Below are positions 1 through 8,922 of a stretch of DNA of 64,000 bases, piece by piece. Source of the DNA: Caldovatus sediminis (GTDB lineage: Bacteria > Pseudomonadota > Alphaproteobacteria > Acetobacterales > Acetobacteraceae); the NCBI RefSeq assembly GCF_014644455.1, contig NZ_BMKS01000005.1, forward strand, positions 1 through 64,000, given 5' to 3'. A program made the position numbers and the translations under genes. Position 1 is the stretch's first letter. Each line of letters opens with the position of its first letter. The notes under the pieces are model-generated. The model did no database searches and was not told where the DNA came from. It saw only the letters and a program-made list of their open reading frames with translations.

Positions 1-137
1 TGCTGCCATCACTGGAACAGCCTCGTCGATCAGCCATGGCGCATCATGTCCATCGGCCTGCGCGAATGGGCTCATGGGTTCCGATCAGTGGGAGTTGGTA
101 TCACGCTACATCCTCGACCGCGGACGGATGTCGGGGG
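1..137 (+). mobile_element. Possible 3' remnant of an IS transposase gene at the window edge
   Basis: Frame 1 at the left edge reads a peptide containing QPWRIMSIGLREWAHGF, which resembles, from memory, the C-terminal tail of some IS630-like transposases. The local sequence is visibly less GC-rich than the genes beside it. The frame does not stop after the motif: a CGA stands where a stop might be expected and it runs on into pmbA antisense. If real, this is a decayed end. No terminal repeat can be identified because the element continues off the window. The assignment is weak. Confidence 0.25.
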
Positions 138-148
138 CTACGCCCCCG
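132..148 (-). terminator. Hairpin over the pmbA stop codon, terminator-like
   Basis: A perfect 7-bp stem (CGGGGGC / GCCCCCG) with a 3-nt loop ends the minus-strand transcript of pmbA. The stop codon TAG (138-140) lies partly in the loop. No T-run follows, so this may be a Rho-assisted or mRNA-stabilising 3' hairpin rather than a classical intrinsic terminator. Confidence 0.45.
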
Positions 149-1481
149 CCATGGTCAGCCCCTCCACCCGCACCGTCGGCGAATCCGTCCCGCGCCTGAA
201 CGCCAGATCGTCCGCCGGGGTGAGGTGCAGGAGCATGTCCTTGAGGTTGCCGGCGACGGTGATCTCGCTCACCGGCTCGGCCAGCGCGCCGCCCCGGATC
301 ATGAAGCCCGCGGCGCCGCGGCTGTAGTCGCCGGTGACCATGTTCACGCCCATGCCGATCATCTCGGTCACGAACAGCCCCTCGGCGATGTCGGCCATGA
401 GCTGCGCCGGCGTCAGCGGCCCGGGGGCGAGCCAGAGGTTGCTCGGCGCCGGCCCCGGCGGGCCGGAGGTGCCGCGGCTCGCATGGCCGGTCGAGGCCAT
501 GCCGAGCTGGCGCGCGCTGCGCCAGTCGAGCAGCCAGGTGGTCAGCACGCCGTCCTCGACCACCGCGCGCGGCGCGCCCGCCATGCCCTCGCCGTCGAAG
601 GGGCGCGAGCGCAGGCCGCGGCGGCGCAGCGGGTCGTCGCGCACGACGAGGCCCGCCGCCATCACCCTTTGGCCGAGCCGGTCCTTGAGGAAGGAGGTGC
701 CGCGCGCCACCGCCGCGCCGTTGATCGCGGCCGCGAGGTGGCCGAGCAGCGAGCCCGCCACGCGCTGGTCGAACACCACCGGCAGGCGCGCGGTCTTCGG
801 CCGGCGCGGGTTGAGCCGCGCCACCGCGCGCTCGCCGGCGCGGCGGCCGATGGCGGCGGCGTCCTCCAGGTCGGCGCGGTGCACCGCGTTGGAGAAGTCG
901 TAGTCGCGCTCCATCGCCGTGCCCTGCCCGGCCAGCGCGGTGGCGGAGACGGAGTGGCCGGTGCGGACGAAGGCCCCGGCGAAGCCGTTGGTGGCGGCGA
1001 GCGCGACCAGCGTGCGCGACCAGCCGGCCTCCGCCCCCTCGCTGTTGGTCACGCCGGGCACCGCGAGCGCCGCCTCCTCGGCGGCGGCGGCGCGGGCGAT
1101 CAGCTCCTCGGCGGAGGGCTCCGCCGGGTCCTCGAGGTCGAGCGCGGAGGCGAGGGCGGGGTCGCCGTCCGGCGCCTCGGCGAGGCCGGCGAAGGGGTCC
1201 TCCGGCACGGTCCGCGCCATCGCCACCGCGCGCTCGGCCAGGGCCGGGAAGCCCTTCGGCGAGGGGTCGGTGGTGGAGACGACCGCCTGCCGCCGCCCGA
1301 CGAACACCCGCAGGCCGAGGTCCACGCCCTCGGCGCGCTCGAGCTGCTCGATCCTGCCGAGCCGCCGCTGCACCGAGAGGGACCGGCCGTTGACCAGGAC
1401 CGCATCCGCCGCGTCGGCGCCGGCGCGCCGCGCGGCGGCGACGAGCTCCTGCAGCGTCGCGACGGGATCGGTCGTCGTCAT
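138..1481 (-). CDS. pmbA: TldE/PmbA-family metalloprotease subunit
   Basis: The 447-residue protein matches the PmbA/TldE family, the partner of TldD in a cytoplasmic protease that matures microcin-type peptides and degrades the CcdA antitoxin. The C-terminal third carries the family signature GVNMVTGDYSRGAAGF, followed by an AGNLKDML segment. The TldD-type HExxxH zinc motif is absent, as expected for the E subunit. The start ATG overlaps the stop of the upstream M16 peptidase gene by 4 bp (ATGA), so the two are translationally coupled. No tldD is visible in the window. Confidence 0.92.
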   Translation of the reverse strand: MTTTDPVATLQELVAAARRAGADAADAVLVNGRSLSVQRRLGRIEQLERAEGVDLGLRVFVGRRQAVVSTTDPSPKGFPALAERAVAMARTVPEDPFAGLAEAPDGDPALASALDLEDPAEPSAEELIARAAAAEEAALAVPGVTNSEGAEAGWSRTLVALAATNGFAGAFVRTGHSVSATALAGQGTAMERDYDFSNAVHRADLEDAAAIGRRAGERAVARLNPRRPKTARLPVVFDQRVAGSLLGHLAAAINGAAVARGTSFLKDRLGQRVMAAGLVVRDDPLRRRGLRSRPFDGEGMAGAPRAVVEDGVLTTWLLDWRSARQLGMASTGHASRGTSGPPGPAPSNLWLAPGPLTPAQLMADIAEGLFVTEMIGMGVNMVTGDYSRGAAGFMIRGGALAEPVSEITVAGNLKDMLLHLTPADDLAFRRGTDSPTVRVEGLTMAGA

Positions 1482-2743
1482 GCCGCCAGCCTCTCCGCGA
1501 TCTCGGCCACGCGCGGCACCTTCCCGCCCGGCCCCATGGCGGCGAGCGTCGGCCGCCCGCGGAATGCCAGCGCCGCCGCCTCCTGCACCTGCCCGATGGT
1601 GACGGCCGCGATCCTCGCCTTCGTCTCCTCGACCGGGATGACGCGGCCGTGGACCTGGAGCTGGCGGGCGAGCTGCTCGATCCGGCTGCTCGTGGATTCG
1701 AGCGACATCAGCAGCGAGGCGCGGAGCTGCGCCTTGGCGCGCCGGAGCTCCTCCTCCGTCACGTCGCGCTGGACCTTGCGCAGCTCCTCGAGCGTGACGG
1801 GCATCAGCTCGCGGGCCTCCTCCTCGCCGGTGCCGGCGTAGATCGCGAGCATCCCCGAATCGCGGAAGGGCGAGGCGAAGGCGTAGATCGAGTAGACCAG
1901 CCCGCGCTTCTCGCGGATCTCCTGGAACAGCCGCGACGCCATGCCGCCGCCGAGCAGCGTCGAGAGGAGCTGCGTCGGCCAGTAGAGCGGATGCCGGTAG
2001 GGCACGGCGGGGAAGCCGAGCACGATGTGCACCTGGTCGAGATCGCGCTCCTCGCGGAACTCCCCGCCCTCGTAGCGGGCGGGCTCGGGCGGGGGCGGCG
2101 CCGCCTGCGGCAGGTCGGCGAAGTGCCGGCGCACCAGCTCCACCACCGCCTCGTGCTCCAGCGCGCCGGCGGCGGCGACGACGACGTGCTGCGGCCCGTA
2201 GTGGCGGCGCATGTAGCCGACCAGCGCCTCGCGCGGCATCCCCTTGATCGTCTCCTCGGTGCCGAGGACCGGGCGGCCCATCGGCTGGCCCGGATAGGCG
2301 GTGGCCTGGAAGTGGTCGAAGACGATGTCGTCCGGCGTGTCGTGCGCCTGGCCGATCTCCTGCAGGATCACGCCGCGCTCGCGCTCCAGCTCGTCGGGGA
2401 CGAAGGTGGAGTGGGTCAGGATGTCGCCGAGGATGTCGGCGGCGAGCGGCAGGTCCTCCTTCAGCACCTTGCAGTAGTAGGCCGTCTGCTCGCGCGCGGT
2501 GTAGGCGTTGAGGTGGCCGCCGACGTCCTCGATCTCGCGCGCGATGGCGGCGGCGTCGCGCCGCTCCGTGCCCTTGAACGCCATGTGCTCGAGGAAGTGG
2601 GAGACGCCGTTCTCCTCGGGCCGCTCGTTGCGCGTGCCGGCGCCGACATAGGCGCCGATCGAGACGGTCTCGACGCGCGGCATGTGCTCGGTGACGACGG
2701 TCAGGCCGCCGGGCAGGCGGGTCAGGCGGACGGATTCGCTCAA
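1478..2743 (-). CDS. M16-family zinc peptidase (mitochondrial processing peptidase-like)
   Basis: This 421-residue protein has the inverted zincin motif HFLEH at residues 49-53 and a downstream glutamate in ERGVILQEI (E129), the third zinc ligand. The C-terminal half has the usual LLGGGMASRLFQEIREKRGL motif region of M16 peptidases. Alphaproteobacterial members are the relatives of the mitochondrial processing peptidase beta subunit and act in the cytoplasm or periplasm on peptides. It sits 21 bp downstream of thrC and overlaps pmbA, forming a thrC-M16-pmbA unit. Confidence 0.93.
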   Translation of the reverse strand: MSESVRLTRLPGGLTVVTEHMPRVETVSIGAYVGAGTRNERPEENGVSHFLEHMAFKGTERRDAAAIAREIEDVGGHLNAYTAREQTAYYCKVLKEDLPLAADILGDILTHSTFVPDELERERGVILQEIGQAHDTPDDIVFDHFQATAYPGQPMGRPVLGTEETIKGMPREALVGYMRRHYGPQHVVVAAAGALEHEAVVELVRRHFADLPQAAPPPPEPARYEGGEFREERDLDQVHIVLGFPAVPYRHPLYWPTQLLSTLLGGGMASRLFQEIREKRGLVYSIYAFASPFRDSGMLAIYAGTGEEEARELMPVTLEELRKVQRDVTEEELRRAKAQLRASLLMSLESTSSRIEQLARQLQVHGRVIPVEETKARIAAVTIGQVQEAAALAFRGRPTLAAMGPGGKVPRVAEIAERLAA

Positions 2744-2764
2744 TTCTTCTGTCTTCTTCCGGTC

Positions 2765-4174
2765 TCAGGCGGGGTCGTTGCGGCGGGCGTGGGCGCGCAC
2801 GGCGGCCTCGATCGCGCCGAGGTCGGGCGGCAGCACGCGGCAGCGCTCGGGTCGTTCATATAGGTCGGCCAGGCGTGGCGGCAGAGGGGGGCGACGGCCC
2901 GTGGCCCGCTCCACCGCGTCCGGGAACTTCGCCGGGTGGGCGGTGGCGACGGCGACCACGGGGACCGCCGGGTCCTCCGGCGCCAGCGCCCGCGCCGCGG
3001 CAGTGCCGACGGCGGTGTGCGGGTCGGCGAGGTAGCCGCTCCCGGCGTGCAGGCGCCGGATCTCGGCAAGCGTGCCCGCGTCGTCGAGGGCGAGGCCCTG
3101 GAACAGCGCCGTCGCCGCGCGCCAGGCGGCGTCGGGGACCGGCATGCGGCCCTCGGCGCGGAAGCGGCGCATCGCCTCGCGCGTCGCCGCGGCGTCGCGG
3201 CCGAGCAGCTCGAACAGCAGCCGCTCGAAATTGCTCGAGACCTGGATGTCCATCGAGGGCGAGAGGGAGGGCTCCACCGGTCGCACCGACATGTCGTTGG
3301 CGGCGAGCCAGCGCGCCAGGATGTCGTTGCGGTTCGAGCCGACCACCAGCCGCGCCACCGGCAGCCCCATCCGCCGCGCCGCCCAGGCGGCGAGGACGTT
3401 GCCGAAATTGCCGGTCGGGACGCTGAACGCCACCTCCCGGTCCGGCGCGCCGAGGGCGAGCGCCGCGTAGGCGTAGTAGGGGATCTGCGCCGCGACCCGC
3501 GCCCAGTTGATCGAATTCACCGCGGCGAGGCGCATCTCGCGCCGGAAGGGCGCGTCGGCGAACATCGCCTTCACCAGGTCCTGGCAGTCGTCGAAGCTGC
3601 CCTCGACGGCGATGTTCAGCACGTTGGGCGAGAGCACCGTCGTCATCTGCCGCCGCTGCACCTCCGAGGTGCGGCCGTGCGGGTGGAGGATCACGACGTC
3701 CACCGCCGCGCGGTCGCGGCAGGCCTCGATGGCGGCGGAGCCGGTGTCGCCGGAGGTGGCGCCGACGATGGTGATGCGCTCGCCGCGCCGCGCCAGCACA
3801 TGGTCGAACAGCCGCCCGAGGAGCTGCATCGCCATGTCCTTGAAGGCGAGGGTGGGGCCGTGGAAGAGCTCGAGGGCGAAGGTCCGGTGGTCGAGCTGCA
3901 CGAGCGGCGCCACCGCGGCGTGGCCGAAGCCCGCATAGGCCTCGCGCGCCATGGCGGAGAGCGCCGCGAAGGAGAGGGAGGCGCCGCAGAAGGGGTGGAC
4001 CAGGCGCGCCGCCAGCTCGGCATAGGGCAGGCCGCGCAGGGCGCGCCATTCCGCCGGCGACAGCACGGGCCAGGATTCGGGGACGAACAGCCCGCCGTCC
4101 TCGGCGAGGCCGGCGAGCAGCACGCCCTCGAAATCGCGCGGGGCGGCCTTGCCGCGGGTGGAGACGTATCGCAT
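2765..4174 (-). CDS. thrC: Threonine synthase
   Basis: The enzyme converts O-phosphohomoserine to threonine with pyridoxal phosphate. The 469-residue product begins MRYVSTRG, typical of the family. The PLP lysine is K112 in GPTLAFKD, and the phosphate-binding loop lies in the GATSGDTGSAA segment. An in-frame extension to 4540 exists but has low-quality, arginine-rich sequence, so I place the start at ATG 4174. It heads a unit with the M16 peptidase gene (21 bp apart) and pmbA. In related genomes thrC commonly follows the SURF1 gene; here about 4.7 kb of other genes separates them. Confidence 0.95.
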   Translation of the reverse strand: MRYVSTRGKAAPRDFEGVLLAGLAEDGGLFVPESWPVLSPAEWRALRGLPYAELAARLVHPFCGASLSFAALSAMAREAYAGFGHAAVAPLVQLDHRTFALELFHGPTLAFKDMAMQLLGRLFDHVLARRGERITIVGATSGDTGSAAIEACRDRAAVDVVILHPHGRTSEVQRRQMTTVLSPNVLNIAVEGSFDDCQDLVKAMFADAPFRREMRLAAVNSINWARVAAQIPYYAYAALALGAPDREVAFSVPTGNFGNVLAAWAARRMGLPVARLVVGSNRNDILARWLAANDMSVRPVEPSLSPSMDIQVSSNFERLLFELLGRDAAATREAMRRFRAEGRMPVPDAAWRAATALFQGLALDDAGTLAEIRRLHAGSGYLADPHTAVGTAAARALAPEDPAVPVVAVATAHPAKFPDAVERATGRRPPLPPRLADLYERPERCRVLPPDLGAIEAAVRAHARRNDPA

Positions 4175-4340
4175 GGGGCCGGCACAGTAGGGGCCGGCCC
4201 TGCGGCGGGGAAGCCTGGCGCCGGCGCGGTGCCGGGCGGGCGTTCCGTCCGGGGCTGCCGCCGCGTCGCATTCCGCGCTATGGGCCACGGAACGCATCAA
4301 CCGGCGCGGGCGAGCCGCGCCGCGCACGGTACGGGCGAGG

Positions 4341-5390
4341 ATGGACTGCTTCCTGCACATCGGGGCGATGAAGACCGGCTCCTCGGCGCTGCAGACCTGC
4401 TTCGCCCAGGGCCGCGCGGCCCTGGCCGCGGCCGGGCTGTGGTACCCCGTCTCCGGCGACGCCTCGGAGGACCGCGCGCGGCGCGGCCTGGTCAGCGCCG
4501 GCAATGGCTGGCCGGTCGCCTGGCTGCTGCAGCCCTCCATGCGCCGCTCCGATTTCGACCGCGGCGCCTGCGAGGCCTACGTCGTCGAGGCCTGCCGCGC
4601 CGCCGGCCCCCGTCCCGTGCTGTTCTCGCACGAGATGGTCGCCGGCGCCCCGGCCGAGGAGATCGCCGCCTTCGCCCGCCTGGTCGCCGGCCAGGGCCGG
4701 CGGCTGCGCGCGATCCTCTTCGTGCGGCATGTCCTCGACCACGCGGTGGCGCTGTACCAGCAGGTGCTCAAGCAGGGCCGCCTGCCGCTGAACCGGGCGC
4801 GCTTCGCCGACCTCGACGGCTTCGTCGCGCGGCACCGCACCGGCTTCGCGCGCCAGATCGAGACCTGGGCCGGGACGCTCGGCGAGACGAACCTCGCCGT
4901 CCTCTCCTACGACGAGCACCGCGCCGACATCCCCGGCGCCGTGCTGCGGATCGCGCTGCCGCCGGGGACGGCCGCGCCGGTCCTGCCGCCGGCGCCGCTC
5001 GTCAACCGCTCGCTCACCGGCCTCGAGATGCTGCTCTACGAGGCGCTCAACGCCGAGCCAGAGCCGGGGCCGCTCTGCCTCGCGGTGAGCGACGCGCTGA
5101 CCAACGCGCCGGCCACGGAGCGGAGCGAGGTCTGGGTCGGCGCCGCCGCCTTCGAGGCCTTCCGCCGCCACAACGAGGCCGCCGTGGCGCGGATCAACGC
5201 GCGCTGGTTCGGCGGGCGGGAGGCGCTACGCCTCGCCTCGGGACGGGTGCGGATCGGCGAGGCGCCGCCGGTGCCGGCGCGGGACCTCGCCGCCCTCGCC
5301 GCGCGCGGCATCGCCGCGGTGCTGCACCGGGCCAGGGATGCCCGCGGCCGGGTTGGCGACGCGGCGGGCGCGGGCGCCGCCGCGCCATGA
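4341..5390 (+). CDS. Sulfotransferase-family protein
   Basis: The 349-residue protein starts with MDCFLHIGAMKTGSSALQ, matching the 5'-phosphosulfate-binding loop (KTGSS) of the PAPS-dependent sulfotransferase superfamily. Later segments (FSHEMV; LFVRHVLDHAVALYQQ) fit the family's conserved helix and 3'-phosphate-binding region. The acceptor is unknown; neighbours suggest a surface glycan. The stop overlaps the start of the glycosyltransferase-like gene (ATGA at 5387-5390), so they form an operon. The last 30 residues are low-complexity Ala/Gly/Arg. The substrate cannot be read from the sequence. Confidence 0.75.
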   Translation: MDCFLHIGAMKTGSSALQTCFAQGRAALAAAGLWYPVSGDASEDRARRGLVSAGNGWPVAWLLQPSMRRSDFDRGACEAYVVEACRAAGPRPVLFSHEMVAGAPAEEIAAFARLVAGQGRRLRAILFVRHVLDHAVALYQQVLKQGRLPLNRARFADLDGFVARHRTGFARQIETWAGTLGETNLAVLSYDEHRADIPGAVLRIALPPGTAAPVLPPAPLVNRSLTGLEMLLYEALNAEPEPGPLCLAVSDALTNAPATERSEVWVGAAAFEAFRRHNEAAVARINARWFGGREALRLASGRVRIGEAPPVPARDLAALAARGIAAVLHRARDARGRVGDAAGAGAAAP

Positions 5391-6520
5391 GGCTCGTCTC
5401 CACCGCCTGGATCCCCGCGACGCTCGAGGAGTTCGAGCTCGAGACCTGCCTCGGCGTGCATGTCGAGCATGGCCGCGCCTCCGCCGCGCATCCGCTGACC
5501 GTCCTGGTCATGGAGGGGTTCGCGAAGATCACGCCGCGCTACGCCGAGCACCTCGCCGCCGGGCACGTCCGTCTGGTGGACGCGGGCGCCGCGACGGAGG
5601 CGCTGGCCGCGCGGCTGCCCGGCCTCGCCGGCATCGCCAGCCGCTACGACGTGCTCTGCTTCCTGCGCTGGCCGCTGATCCGCGAGATGCTGGCCGGCGA
5701 GCCCTTCCTGCACCTCGACCTCGACCTGTTCTTCCAGCGCCCCTTCGCGGAGGTCGCGGCGCTCTTCGCCGGCCGGACCTGCCATTTCGGCAGCCCCTGC
5801 CTGGTGGCGGTGTCGGACCCGGCCTGGCTCGACGCCTATTGCGAGGCGATCGAGGCGGTCGCGCGGGACCGCGACGCGCTCGAGGCGGCGATCGGCTATC
5901 AGGGCCACCGCCGCCGCGCGCGCATCGCCAGCGACCAGGACCTGCTGCGCGGCCTCGAGCAGGCGGGGCGGCTCGGCGCGCCCGGCGCCGCCGCGCTCCG
6001 CCGCGACCATGCGGTGTTCGTCAACCCGCTCAACCCCCCGCACCCGCCCGGGGCGCCGCCCATCGTCGTGGCGCGACGGGACGGGCTGGACCTGTTCGAC
6101 GGCCGGCCGGTGCTGTTCTGGCACCTGCAGAACAGCTTCGCGGACTATGTCGGCCGCTTCCTCTGCTTCGACCTCTGGCGCCGGCGTCGCCGCGGCCCGC
6201 CGCACCCGCCGGTCCGGCTCGGCAATCCGGTCGCCGCGCTGCGCCCGAGCGCCGAGAACGTCGCCTTCACCCTCCTCGACCAGCAGGCGCGCCAGCAGCG
6301 CCGCCAGGCGATCGCGCAGGGCGCGCTGACGCTCGATCGCATCCTCGGCATGACGGCGCGCGAGCCCACGGACTTCCTCGCCCGCTCGATCGCGACCCGG
6401 CACTTCGTGCTGCGCGGCGAGGGGCGCGCGCTGTTCTCGGCCGAGCACTGGTGGCAGCCAGGGGTCTTCGCGCCGCTGCCGGAGGGCGCGACGGCGCCGC
6501 CGGAGCCTCAGAGCCCGTAG
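5387..6520 (+). CDS. Putative glycosyltransferase-like protein with DXD motif
   Basis: This 377-residue protein is not firmly assignable. It has the sequence EPFLHLDLDLFF around D111-L-D113, which looks like the DXD metal/nucleotide-sugar motif of GT-A fold glycosyltransferases. It is preceded by a segment (YDVLCFLRWPLIREML) similar to the helix before DXD in sugar transferases acting on host- or surface-like glycans. Another conserved-looking stretch is FWHLQNSFADY near residues 243-253. No signal peptide or membrane helix is seen. It is coupled to the upstream sulfotransferase by a 4-bp overlap and converges with a second sulfotransferase gene (13-bp overlap). A role in making a sulfated glycan is inference. 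Confidence 0.6.
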   Translation: MRLVSTAWIPATLEEFELETCLGVHVEHGRASAAHPLTVLVMEGFAKITPRYAEHLAAGHVRLVDAGAATEALAARLPGLAGIASRYDVLCFLRWPLIREMLAGEPFLHLDLDLFFQRPFAEVAALFAGRTCHFGSPCLVAVSDPAWLDAYCEAIEAVARDRDALEAAIGYQGHRRRARIASDQDLLRGLEQAGRLGAPGAAALRRDHAVFVNPLNPPHPPGAPPIVVARRDGLDLFDGRPVLFWHLQNSFADYVGRFLCFDLWRRRRRGPPHPPVRLGNPVAALRPSAENVAFTLLDQQARQQRRQAIAQGALTLDRILGMTAREPTDFLARSIATRHFVLRGEGRALFSAEHWWQPGVFAPLPEGATAPPEPQSP

Positions 6521-7341
6521 CGCAGCATCGCCTCGCCGAAGCTGTCGAGGCCGCGGCGCACCTGCTCCGGGCTCAGCAGTTCCGGATAGCGGAGCTCGAG
6601 CGGCTCGGGCGAGACGAAGTGGTCGCCGAGGCGCGACCGCACGCCCTCCGGCGACATGTGCCGCAGCGCCGCCGCGATGTCCTGCTCGCGCCAGGGCAGG
6701 TCCAGGGCGCGGGCGGCGAGGCGGAAGCGCAGCAGCGGCTCGCGCGTCAGACGGTCGTAGGAGAGGACGAGGCCCGGTACCGTCCCCTGCGCGAGGAAGG
6801 CGTGCCACTCGGCGAGGTGCTGGAGCCAGGTGCCGTAGGCGTCCGCCCCGCCCTCCGCGAAGTTCGGCGCGCCGCCGAGCGCGCAGAACCGCTCGAAGTA
6901 GCGGGCGAACAGCCCCTTCTCGACGGCCTCCTCGAAGCTCCCGGCCCCCGCGCCGGTCCCCGGCACGGAGCGGTCGTTGGCGATGACGTACTTGCAGACC
7001 GAGATCGCCACGTCGAAGGGGTGGCGCTGGACGTAGAGGACGCGTCCGACCGCGTTCCACACCTCCGGGAACCGCCGCGCCACCGTCGCCGGGCGGCTGT
7101 GCGTGCGCGCCACCACGCGCTCCAGCGCCGCACGCGAGCGCGCGAAGAAGTCCGGATCAAAGCCGGTGTCGAGCTGATGGCCGGGGCGCACGGCGCCGCG
7201 CAGATGCGGCCCGAAGCGGCCGATCGCCTGGTTGTAGCCGCGCTCGGCGTTGGCGCAGACGCCGGAGGTGAAGGTGGTGCCGGAGCGCGGATAGCCTGCG
7301 ATCAGGATCACGTTCCGCTCCGCCGTCCCCAAGGTCGCCAT
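6508..7341 (-). CDS. Sulfotransferase-family protein
   Basis: The 277-residue protein carries a clear 5'-phosphosulfate-binding loop, AGYPRSGTTF (residues 15-24). A 3'-phosphate-binding segment, VQRHPFDVAISV, lies about 80 residues later, so it is a PAPS-dependent sulfotransferase-fold enzyme. I start it at ATG 7341 (MATLGTAER) because the motif then lies near the N-terminus; an upstream in-frame ATG at 7398 would add 19 Arg-rich residues. It points against the sulfotransferase/glycosyltransferase pair and overlaps its end by 13 bp. The acceptor is unknown. Confidence 0.8.
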   Translation of the reverse strand: MATLGTAERNVILIAGYPRSGTTFTSGVCANAERGYNQAIGRFGPHLRGAVRPGHQLDTGFDPDFFARSRAALERVVARTHSRPATVARRFPEVWNAVGRVLYVQRHPFDVAISVCKYVIANDRSVPGTGAGAGSFEEAVEKGLFARYFERFCALGGAPNFAEGGADAYGTWLQHLAEWHAFLAQGTVPGLVLSYDRLTREPLLRFRLAARALDLPWREQDIAAALRHMSPEGVRSRLGDHFVSPEPLELRYPELLSPEQVRRGLDSFGEAMLRYGL

Positions 7342-7422
7342 GCGCCGCCCCCGCCCCGCGTCCGGCGCACCATTCGCCGGCGCACGCCCGCGACGCAACC
7401 CTGCGGCGCCGGGATGGCGGCC

Positions 7423-8922
7423 TCAGCCCGCCGCCAGGTACCGCGCCCGCAGGTGGTGGAGGAAGTCCTGGGGGTCCAGCGGCTTGCCGGTCGCCGCGCG
7501 CAGCAGGTCCTGGAAGCCGAGCCGCGCGCCCTCGGCATGCACCTTCTCGCGCAGCCAGCCGGTCAGCGGCCGCACCTCGCCGCGCGCCAGCGAGGCGTCC
7601 AGCCCCGGCAGGTCGCGCCGCGCCGCGCCCATGAGCTGCGCCGCGGCCATGGCGCCGAGGGTGTAGCTCGGGAAGTAGCCGAAGGCGCCGTCGTACCAGT
7701 GGATGTCCTGCAGGCAGCCGCGCGCGTCGTCCGGCGGCGTCAGGCCGAGCAGCCGGGAAAACCCCTCGTTCCACGCCCCCGGCAGGTCGGCGACCGCCAG
7801 CGCGCCGCCGATCAGCGCGCGCTCCAGGCGGAAGCGCAGGATCACGTGCGCGGGGTAGGTCAGCTCGTCCGCGTCCACGCGGATGAAGCCGCGCTCCACG
7901 CGCCGCCACAGCCGCGCCAGGTTGTCCGGCGCGTAGGGCGCCGGGTCGCCGCCGAAGGCCGCGTGCAGCTCCGGCCCGAGGAAGGCGAGGAAGGCGTCGG
8001 AGCGGCAGGCCTGCATCTCCATGATCAGGCTCTGCGACTCGTGCGCCGCCATGCCCGCCGCCTCGCCCGCCGGCTGGCGCGCCCAGGCCTCCGGCAGGCC
8101 GCGCTCGTAGAGGGCGTGCCCGGTCTCGTGCAGCACGCCGAGCAGCGCCTTGGCGAAATTGTCCTCGGCGTAGAAGGTGGTGATGCGCACGTCGCTCGGG
8201 ATGCCGCCGCAGAACGGGTGCAGCGACTCGTCGAGCCGCGCGTGGGCGTAGTCGAGGCCGAGCCGCTCCGAGAGCCGGCGGCAGAGGGCGCGCTGGGCGG
8301 CGACGGGGAAGGGCCCGCGCGGCGGGATCGGCGCCGGCCGCGCCGCCTGGATCGCCTCGGCGCGCGGCAGGGCGTCGCGCAGGAAGGCCTCGTAGCGGGC
8401 GAAGATCGGCTCCACCTCGGCGGCGGTGACGCCGCGCTGGTAGCCGTCCATCAGCGCGTCGTAGGGGTCGAGGCCGAGGGCGGCGGAGAGCGCCTGCGCC
8501 GTCTCGCGCTGCAGCCCCACCACCTCCTCGAGGTGCGGGCGGACCATCGCGAAGTCGGCGCGCGCCTTGGCCTCGCGCCAGACCTTCTCGCAGGCGCTGT
8601 TGGCCCGCGCCGTGGCCTCGACCAGCGCCGTCGGCAGCGCCGTGGCGCGCGCATGGGCGCGGCGCATCAGCGCCAGGTTGGCCTCGTCCCACGCGCCCTG
8701 CGCCTCGGCGGCGGCGAGGTCCTCGGCGACCTCCGGCGCGGTCAGCAGCTCGTGCGACAGGCCGGCGATCACCGCGAGCTGCTCGCCGCGCGCCGCGGCG
8801 CCGCCCGGCGGCATCATCGCGCTCGCGTCCCAGTGCAGCATGGCGGCCGCCTCGCCGAGCGCGGCGATGCGGGCGAAACGGGCCTTCAGCCGGGCATAGG
8901 CGGCGGCGCGGGGAGTGCTCAT
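7423..8922 (-). CDS. Carboxypeptidase Taq family (M32) metallopeptidase
   Basis: The 499-residue length is normal for M32 thermostable carboxypeptidases, cytoplasmic enzymes that remove C-terminal residues from peptides. The zinc site is HETGH at residues 265-269, with the third ligand in AAHESQS (E295). DARGCLQDIHWYDGAFGYFPSYTLG, seen in two parts near residue 410, is the family's substrate-binding block. The start ATG 8922 overlaps the stop of the SURF1 gene (tcat overlap), placing this gene at the end of the oxidase transcript, although its function appears unrelated to oxidase assembly. Confidence 0.95.
   Translation of the reverse strand: MSTPRAAAYARLKARFARIAALGEAAAMLHWDASAMMPPGGAAARGEQLAVIAGLSHELLTAPEVAEDLAAAEAQGAWDEANLALMRRAHARATALPTALVEATARANSACEKVWREAKARADFAMVRPHLEEVVGLQRETAQALSAALGLDPYDALMDGYQRGVTAAEVEPIFARYEAFLRDALPRAEAIQAARPAPIPPRGPFPVAAQRALCRRLSERLGLDYAHARLDESLHPFCGGIPSDVRITTFYAEDNFAKALLGVLHETGHALYERGLPEAWARQPAGEAAGMAAHESQSLIMEMQACRSDAFLAFLGPELHAAFGGDPAPYAPDNLARLWRRVERGFIRVDADELTYPAHVILRFRLERALIGGALAVADLPGAWNEGFSRLLGLTPPDDARGCLQDIHWYDGAFGYFPSYTLGAMAAAQLMGAARRDLPGLDASLARGEVRPLTGWLREKVHAEGARLGFQDLLRAATGKPLDPQDFLHHLRARYLAAG

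Noticed and set aside
36-1841. Plus-strand 601-residue open frame
   Set aside because: It is antisense to pmbA and the M16 gene and is His/Arg/Gly/Ala-rich, the usual shadow of GC-biased codons; no family motif.
2936-5386. Long plus-strand frame upstream of the DXD protein
   Set aside because: It is antisense to thrC and then out of frame with the sulfotransferase gene. Only the part from ATG 5387 has credible protein composition.
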